This document shows, one piece after another, positions 59,168-64,000 of a DNA stretch of 64,000 nucleotides (position 1 is its first letter; every line of letters starts with the position of its first letter). Source of the stretch: an uncultured Clostridia bacterium (GTDB taxonomy: Bacteria; Bacillota; Clostridia; Oscillospirales; CAG-272); contig CAMJPL010000001.1 of assembly GCA_946407735.1 (NCBI GenBank), positions 1 through 64,000 of the forward strand, in the 5' to 3' direction. A program made the translations under genes and the position numbers. Below the pieces are notes generated by a model that did no database searches, had not been told where the DNA came from, and saw nothing but the letters and a program-made list of their open reading frames with translations.

Positions 59168-60406
59168 TTATGTGTTGTTCTGCTCAGGATGATAATACGT
59201 CCTGAACTTCTTTATATGCCGTCTCTCGTGTATGAAGATGAAGGCGCGGCGCTTCAGATTGCCCTTGAGATCGAACGGGTATCTCATCGACGAGAAGGCT
59301 CTGCCTTCCTTCACGCAGGCGCGGACGCGGTCGGCGAGAGCGCCTTTTACGTAGGTGTAGACGACGGAATCGGGGATGTAGCGCCAGTAGATCTCGTTTT
59401 TATTGTACACGCACCCGTCGAAGTCCTTCTTTTCGACTCTGTCCTCGACGTACCACTGAGCCGTGTTCTGTCCCGCCGCCGTGACGTAATACGACGAACG
59501 GCCGAGACGGGTGTTTATCTCGAACGCCCTGAACGAGCCGTCGCGCTCGTCGTACTTGATGTCGAAATTGGCAAAGCCTGTATAATGCACGTGCTCAAGG
59601 AACTTTCTGAACCTCTCGTAGAGCTCGGGATTGTCCTCGGTGAGGATGGCGCAGTGGTTGCCGCGTCCCTTCGGCGTGTGCTCCTCGAGCAGGACGTGCC
59701 CGAGACACATCATCCGGACGTTCGAGTCGCGGTCGCAGTAGGCGGTCATGACATACATGTGGCTGTCGTCGCCGGGGATCATGTCCTGAATGATCAGATG
59801 CTCGGGATATCCAGCGCCGTAGATCTTCCCGATAATCTCGTCGGCCTCGGCGCGCGATTTCGCTATGAATACCTTCTTTATCCCCTCGAACGGATGATGC
59901 CAGTACGGCGCCGAGACGGACGGCTTTATGATGATCGGGTAGTCAAAGGGAAGACCGTCGAGCGTGTCGCCCTCCCTGAATATCACCGTCTTCGGATAGG
60001 GGATGTCAAGCTCTTTGCAGATGTCGTAGAAGTATTCCTTGTGCGTTATGCGGTCCATCAGGTCGAAATCAATGTATGGCACGATGTACTGAGGATCGAT
60101 CTTCGCCTTGTTCTGCGACAGCAGATCGACGTAATCGTCGGTGCAGCCGAGGGCGATGAGGACATTGTCACGGTGCGAGGCGGCGAAGTCGTTCAGTGTC
60201 TTTACCGCGGTCTCAGGCGTGTCGAGGTCGGGCACGGCGGTGAAGTCGATTATATGCGTGTATTTCGTCGCGCCGATGGCGTAGCGGCCGAAGGCGGCGG
60301 TGCGGACGCCGTAACGCTCATGGAAGGAGCGGGCGATGTGATAGCAGTTGAGGTCGGCGCCGAGCACGACCGGGATGATCTTTGATGTGTCCATAATGCT
60401 TTGCAT
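59168..60406 (-). CDS. ATP-grasp carboxylate-amine ligase, D-aspartate-ligase (Asl)-like
   Basis: 412 residues. From memory, the sequence parallels Enterococcus faecium Asl(fm) closely: a start of the form IIPVVLGADLNCYHIARSF, then PYPKTVIF, HLIIQDMIPGDDSHMYV, RMMCLGHVLL, YTGFANFDIKYDERDG and the metal-binding EINTRLGRSSYYVT. Asl activates D-aspartate and attaches it to the lysine side chain of the peptidoglycan precursor, the first step of a cross-bridge. The neighbouring MurE lacks the DAP-type motif, which fits. ATG 60406 matches the family's N-terminal length, though its ribosome-binding site is weak; ATG 60394 is the alternative. Amino-acid specificity cannot be read from the sequence. 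Confidence 0.82.
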   Translation of the reverse strand: MQSIMDTSKIIPVVLGADLNCYHIARSFHERYGVRTAAFGRYAIGATKYTHIIDFTAVPDLDTPETAVKTLNDFAASHRDNVLIALGCTDDYVDLLSQNKAKIDPQYIVPYIDFDLMDRITHKEYFYDICKELDIPYPKTVIFREGDTLDGLPFDYPIIIKPSVSAPYWHHPFEGIKKVFIAKSRAEADEIIGKIYGAGYPEHLIIQDMIPGDDSHMYVMTAYCDRDSNVRMMCLGHVLLEEHTPKGRGNHCAILTEDNPELYERFRKFLEHVHYTGFANFDIKYDERDGSFRAFEINTRLGRSSYYVTAAGQNTAQWYVEDRVEKKDFDGCVYNKNEIYWRYIPDSVVYTYVKGALADRVRACVKEGRAFSSMRYPFDLKGNLKRRAFIFIHERRHIKKFRTYYHPEQNNT

Positions 60407-60442
60407 CTAAACTGTTTTTTAAAAAAATATCCTGATGTATAA

Positions 60443-60515
60443 AAAGTTTTTGTGGAAAGGTGGGGGTCCGGGGGCGGAAAACCCCTTTTTTCAAAAAGGG
60501 GTTTTCCGCCCCCGG
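60443..60515. repeat. GC-rich hairpin repeat, copy 3
   Basis: GGAAAGGTGGGGGTCC (similar to copy 1) followed by a perfect 23-bp hairpin (60468-60490 with 60493-60515, 2-nt loop) whose arms begin CCGGGGGCGGAAAACC. It lies between two minus-strand genes. Same orientation as copy 1 at 57371-57465. Confidence 0.85.
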
Positions 60516-60531
60516 TATAAATGCACGTATT

Positions 60532-61713
60532 TCACCTCATCCGGCTGTCCTGGGGGAGGGTGGCGCCTCTGCCTTCGTCGTCGACGAAGGGGGTAAGGTT
60601 GTCGCAGGCATAGGCGTCGCGGTCGGTTTTCTTTCTGAAATCCGGGACAGGATAGCTCGCGCTGCCGTTAAGGACGCTGCGCCAGGCCTGGATCGCCGTC
60701 GCCGACATCGAGGTCGCCTTGTAGACGTCGAAATCGGGGCCCTGATTGCCTTTAAGGTATTCGATGAAGTTGCGGATCACCCAGTAGTCGCCGCCGCCGT
60801 GACCCGAATCCTTCGCCGCCTCGCCGTCGAAGGCGTATTCCGGGCGGTAAAAGCGCTCAGTCACTTCTCCCTCGGGCAGATTCCACGGCACATAGGAGAG
60901 CCGCACCGTCGTCTCGTCGCCGCGCACCGTCTCGATGCCGCCGTCGATGCACGACAGACGGTACCAGTTGCCGTGAGGCGCGAACATCGCGCATGCCGGG
61001 ACCCGGAAGACGGCGCCGCCGTCGGTCGAGATCAGCATGATCGCCGCAACGTCGCTGAAACGCCGCCCGATCTTCTCGGCACGCCCCTCGTCATAGCAGG
61101 TGCGGGCGGTCACCGAGACCGGAAGCTGCCCCGTCATGTTTATAAGCGGCCCCAGCGAATGGGTGATGTAATATGTCATCGGCGCGTATTTGCGCCAGTG
61201 ATATGTCTCGGGATCGAGCCTTCGTATCTCCTCGATGCTCGACGGGTGGCAGTACTCGCCCTCGGCGTACATCACCTTTCCCAGCTTTCCAGTCTCGTAG
61301 ACGCGCTTCATCTCAAGACACGCCGCCGAGAAGGGATAATTTTCCGCCAGACTGTATTTTGCGCCCGTCCGCTCGGCAGTCTCGACCAGCTCGACGCATT
61401 CGCGCAGAGTCGACGCCGCCGTCGTCTCGCTCAGCACGGCGATGCCTTTTTCCATCGCCTTCACGGCGTAAGGCTCGTGCTGATGGAAGTAGTTCGCCAG
61501 CACCACGGCGTCGAGGCCCGAGTCTATGAATTCGTCGAAATCGTCGAACGCCATGGCGGTAGGGAAGGCGGCTTTCGCTCTGTCCAGCTGATCCGGACGC
61601 CTGTCGCAGAAGGCCGTCACCTCGGCGTCGTCCGAAAAATGATCCCGAATGTGATCTGCCGCGAACATCCCCCGCCCGCAGCCGAATATGCCGAATCTGA
61701 TCTTTCCTGACAT
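60532..61713 (-). CDS. Gfo/Idh/MocA-family oxidoreductase
   Basis: 393 residues with an N-terminal NAD(P)-binding Rossmann fold (IRFGIFGCGRGMFAADHI, DAVVLANYFHQHEPYAV) and a C-terminal alpha/beta domain (YHWRKYAPMTYYITHSLGPL). The usual EKP motif is replaced (VLSETTAAST, with AENYPF later), as in many members that act on sugars or sugar acids. His in THSLGPL is a likely catalytic or structural residue. Cytosolic; it probably oxidises or epimerises a sugar derivative. A 42-nt gap separates it from asnB upstream, so the two may be co-transcribed. Confidence 0.87.
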   Translation of the reverse strand: MSGKIRFGIFGCGRGMFAADHIRDHFSDDAEVTAFCDRRPDQLDRAKAAFPTAMAFDDFDEFIDSGLDAVVLANYFHQHEPYAVKAMEKGIAVLSETTAASTLRECVELVETAERTGAKYSLAENYPFSAACLEMKRVYETGKLGKVMYAEGEYCHPSSIEEIRRLDPETYHWRKYAPMTYYITHSLGPLINMTGQLPVSVTARTCYDEGRAEKIGRRFSDVAAIMLISTDGGAVFRVPACAMFAPHGNWYRLSCIDGGIETVRGDETTVRLSYVPWNLPEGEVTERFYRPEYAFDGEAAKDSGHGGGDYWVIRNFIEYLKGNQGPDFDVYKATSMSATAIQAWRSVLNGSASYPVPDFRKKTDRDAYACDNLTPFVDDEGRGATLPQDSRMR

Positions 61714-61755
61714 CTTTTTCCCCTCTCTGCGCGTATGGATCTGATCTTTCCGCCG

Positions 61756-63621
61756 TTATTTCTCGTCCACGAAGAACCGCTTGTACCAGACGAGGAAGGT
61801 GAAGACGGTCCAGACCTTGCGGCCGTTGTTGACCTTCCCGGCTTTGTGGTCGTCGAGAAGTCGCATCAGCGCGTCGGTGTCGAAGAATACCGACGCGAAA
61901 TCGGAGGTGAAGTAGGATTTGATAATGTTGTAGTATTTCTCCTCCTTCATCCAGTACCTTATCGGCACCGGGAAGCCCATCTTCTTGCGGTCGACCCACT
62001 CGCGCGGCAGTATGTTCTTCGACGCCTCGCGGAGGATGTATTTCGTGTTCTTCCCGTTTATCTTGTACTCGTGCGGTATCGTCTGCGCGTAGGCCATGAC
62101 TTTTTTGTCGAGGAACGGCACACGGAGCTCGAGCGAATGCGCCATGCTCATCTTGTCTGCCTTGAGCAGTATGTCGCCCGGCATCCAGAGGTTTATGTCG
62201 AGATACTGCTTTTTCTCGAGCTCTGACTTCCCCTTTACGCGGTCGTAGTAGGGCTTTGTTATCTCGCGCGGCGTTTTCCCGATCCGGTATCCGTCCTTCA
62301 GGATGGCTTTTGCCTCCTTCGGCGAGTAGATGTACGCCTGACCGATGAAGTAGTCCTCGGGGCGGCCGGAGTTTTTGATGATGAAGTCGTGGCCCTTGAA
62401 ATACGGCAGCTTTCTCGCGACAGCCGCAGCCGCGACGCGCAGGGGCTGGGGTATTTTGCGGTATTTGCGCTCGGACGGCGTCACGTCGTACCATTCGTAT
62501 CCGGCGAAGATCTCGTCGGCGCCCTCGCCCGAGAGCACGACCGTCACCTGCTCCCGCGCCAGCTTCGCGAGGAACCAGAGCGGCACGCAGGAGGGATTCG
62601 ACTGCGGCATGTCCATGTGATACTGGATGTCCGGGAAGGCGTCGAAGCACTCGTCGGCGGTCAGCATCTCCTTATAGTTCGTTATGCCGAGGATCTTCGA
62701 CAGCTCGGCGGCGTAGTCTGTCTCGTTGAACTTCGCTCCGAGACCCGAGACGTCGAAGCCGACGGAGAAGGTCTTCTGCGGCATCATCGAGGCGGTGATG
62801 TAGCTCGAGTCGATGCCGCCGGAGAGGAAGGTGCCGACCGGGACGTCGGCTATCCTGTGAGCCTCGACCGACTCCTGCACGACCTTGTCGAGCCTGTCGC
62901 GGCACTCGTCGAAGGGGATCTCCTTCGTGTCCCAGTCGACGTCCCAGTACCGCTCGATTTTCATTTCGCCCGAATCGAGATCGTATGTGAAGCGGTGCGC
63001 CTGCGGCAGGGTGTAGACTCCCTTGAAGAAGGTCTCGCCGCCGTCCGGCACCGGGTACTGGAAGGTGAGATATGGCAGGAGAGCCTTGTCGTTCACCTCT
63101 TTAACGAAGCCGGGGTGGTCGAGGAAGGCTTTGATCTCCGAGCCGAACAGGAATCCGCCGTCCTTCGTTCTGGTGTAGTAAAACGGCTTTATGCCGAAAA
63201 AGTCGCGGGCGCCGAAGAGACGGCGCTTTTCCCTGTCCCAGACGACGAAGGCGAACATGCCGCGCAGATGATCGGTCAGCTTCTCGCCGTACTCGATGTA
63301 GCCCTTGAGTATCACCTCGGTGTCGGTGCCGGAGCGGAAGGTATATCCCTTTTCCTCGAGCCCTTTCCTTATCTCGGCGAAGTTGTACACCTCGCCGTTG
63401 TGGAGTATGACGTATTTCGGGTCGGCCGGGTCGTCCGCCATCGGCTGACGTCCCGCCTCCGACAGGTCGAGTATCGACAGCCGCCTGAATCCGAGAGCGA
63501 CGTCGCCGTCGATATACTCGTCGGCCATGTCCGGACCGCGGTGGGCGATGCGGTCCATCATTTTGTTCAGCGTTTCTTTTCTTTTCTCTATCTTACCGGA
63601 AAATCCGACAAATCCGCACAT
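61756..63621 (-). CDS. asnB: Asparagine synthase (glutamine-hydrolysing)
   Basis: 621 residues. Cys2 at the mature N-terminus (MCGFVGFSG) is the glutaminase nucleophile, with RIAHRGPD and LHNGEVYNFAEIR in the class II glutamine amidotransferase domain (about 1-190). The synthetase domain (about 225-600) has the PP-loop FLSGGIDSSYI near residue 268, LSGEGADEIFAGYEWY and ELRVPFLDKKVM. It converts aspartate, ATP and glutamine to asparagine. Some clostridial AsnB-type enzymes instead amidate peptidoglycan or build peptides; the nearby MurE and Asl-like genes make a wall-related role conceivable, but the sequence looks like ordinary AsnB. Consensus-type promoter at 63692-63720. Confidence 0.93.
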   Translation of the reverse strand: MCGFVGFSGKIEKRKETLNKMMDRIAHRGPDMADEYIDGDVALGFRRLSILDLSEAGRQPMADDPADPKYVILHNGEVYNFAEIRKGLEEKGYTFRSGTDTEVILKGYIEYGEKLTDHLRGMFAFVVWDREKRRLFGARDFFGIKPFYYTRTKDGGFLFGSEIKAFLDHPGFVKEVNDKALLPYLTFQYPVPDGGETFFKGVYTLPQAHRFTYDLDSGEMKIERYWDVDWDTKEIPFDECRDRLDKVVQESVEAHRIADVPVGTFLSGGIDSSYITASMMPQKTFSVGFDVSGLGAKFNETDYAAELSKILGITNYKEMLTADECFDAFPDIQYHMDMPQSNPSCVPLWFLAKLAREQVTVVLSGEGADEIFAGYEWYDVTPSERKYRKIPQPLRVAAAAVARKLPYFKGHDFIIKNSGRPEDYFIGQAYIYSPKEAKAILKDGYRIGKTPREITKPYYDRVKGKSELEKKQYLDINLWMPGDILLKADKMSMAHSLELRVPFLDKKVMAYAQTIPHEYKINGKNTKYILREASKNILPREWVDRKKMGFPVPIRYWMKEEKYYNIIKSYFTSDFASVFFDTDALMRLLDDHKAGKVNNGRKVWTVFTFLVWYKRFFVDEK

Positions 63622-63691
63622 GAAGGCACCTGATATATCCGGGCATAATCCCCCGGATCCCTTGTATGATTCAAAAAAGCGTATTTAGATT

Positions 63692-63720
63692 ATTATATCA
63701 TCAATCCCGTCGCCGTTCAA
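63692..63720 (-). promoter_or_regulatory. Promoter of asnB
   Basis: Minus strand TTGAAC (63720-63715), 17-nt spacer, TATAAT (63697-63692). Confidence 0.78.
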
Positions 63721-63765
63721 CCCATATCTGTTAAAAATATGGGCCGCCAGGGCTTGCCGGCGCGC

Positions 63766-64000
63766 TCAGCCGCCGGACGCGAGCTGCTCCTCGCTGAGAC
63801 CGTATTTTCTCAGGATGTCCCTCGCGTACGAGCCGCCGAGAGCGGTCTTCCGCACCACCTTGTAGGTGCGGCGGTTGCTGTCCTCCCTGTCCACCTCGAC
63901 CGAGAGGGCCGGGAGTATCGTGTCGCCGAAGGCGTGGATGTGAGTCACCCATACCCCGAAGCAGCCGCGCGAGTTCAGCTCCCTCGCCGCCTCCGCGACC
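63766..64000 (-). CDS. MutS-like ATPase, C-terminal end (5' partial)
   Basis: The frame runs from the right edge of the window to a TGA at 63766, so only the last ~78 residues are visible. NSRGCFGVWVTHIHAFGD is the H-loop end of the MutS-family ATPase domain, and the rest (SNRRTYKVVRKTALGGSYAR, then DILRKYGLSEEQLAS) is the typical closing segment of MutS-related proteins in Clostridia. A GTG at 63948 could be taken as a start but would cut into the conserved domain. The product is probably one of the short MutS-like ATPases rather than MutS itself; full identification needs the sequence beyond the window. Confidence 0.75.
   Translation of the reverse strand, partial: VAEAARELNSRGCFGVWVTHIHAFGDTILPALSVEVDREDSNRRTYKVVRKTALGGSYARDILRKYGLSEEQLASGG

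Noticed and set aside
59189-63633. Long plus-strand frames opposite the ATP-grasp, oxidoreductase and AsnB genes
   Set aside because: All are opposite genes with clear family motifs on the minus strand; the plus-strand products lack domains and ribosome-binding sites.

Overview
The window looks like a chromosomal segment of a fairly GC-rich member of the Clostridia, most likely a gut Oscillospiraceae/Christensenellales-type bacterium. This is inferred from gene content: S-layer-homology surface proteins, a SpoIID-family protein, BlaI/M56 and Rrf2 regulators, DUF4367 anti-sigma-like proteins, SpoIIE-type phosphatase signalling, clostridial DUF families and plant-glycan-degrading enzymes. Promoters with TTGACA/TATAAT spaced 17 nt occur throughout. 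The first ~5.9 kb is visibly more AT-rich and patchy (DUF6061, two AAA_14/DUF4143 ATPases, ~250 bp direct repeats) and reads as an accessory island.

Layout. 1-5.5 kb: DUF1801, DUF2200 and a tiny membrane protein, a run of hairpins, then the repeat-flanked ATPase island. 6-20.7 kb: an ECF sigma factor, a small two-TM protein, a multi-pass membrane protein, a PrsW-type intramembrane protease, a paralogue of the two-TM protein, and one 3,990-residue exported protein ending in SLH repeats; this is the most striking locus. 20.8-25.8 kb: BlaI-like repressor plus M56 sensor protease with two operator dyads, then a dCache-HAMP-SpoIIE phosphatase. 25.9-29.8 kb: an autoregulated TetR operon with monooxygenase-like, CMD-cupin, lipoprotein-flavodoxin and DUF4405-flavodoxin genes (a redox module). 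29.9-31 kb: a CE15-like esterase interrupted by an in-frame TAG. 31.2-32.4 kb: a codon-biased, probably abundant secreted protein with a QTGD-type C-terminal sorting-like tail.

32.5-36.7 kb (mostly minus strand): GNAT, Rrf2 and pyridoxal/pyridoxamine-type kinase genes, a tRNA-Leu(CAG) with tandem copies of its 3' end and terminator, an MBL-fold hydrolase and Hsp20. A CIRCE-like dyad lies between hsp20 and a CAP-domain protein. 38-42.4 kb: GNAT, sulfatase and GH78 rhamnosidase. 42.4-49.6 kb: a repetitive surface protein, ADP-ribosylglycohydrolase, a second ECF sigma/DUF4367 pair, and a SpoIID-family operon. 49.7-56.1 kb: a probable carbohydrate operon (GH3, GDPD, GH36, solute-binding lipoprotein). 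56.1-64 kb (minus strand): a phage-type replication-like protein, MurE, a D-aspartate-ligase-like ATP-grasp enzyme, a Gfo/Idh/MocA oxidoreductase, AsnB and the 3' end of a MutS-like ATPase, with three related GC-rich hairpin repeats between genes.

Main themes are envelope sensing and remodelling (two ECF systems, PrsW, BlaI/M56, SpoIIE, SLH and sorting-like surface proteins, MurE with a D-Asp-ligase-like enzyme) and glycan use (GH3, GH36, GH78, CE15-like, sulfatase). All family assignments come from reading motifs and from memory of the families; no database search was run.
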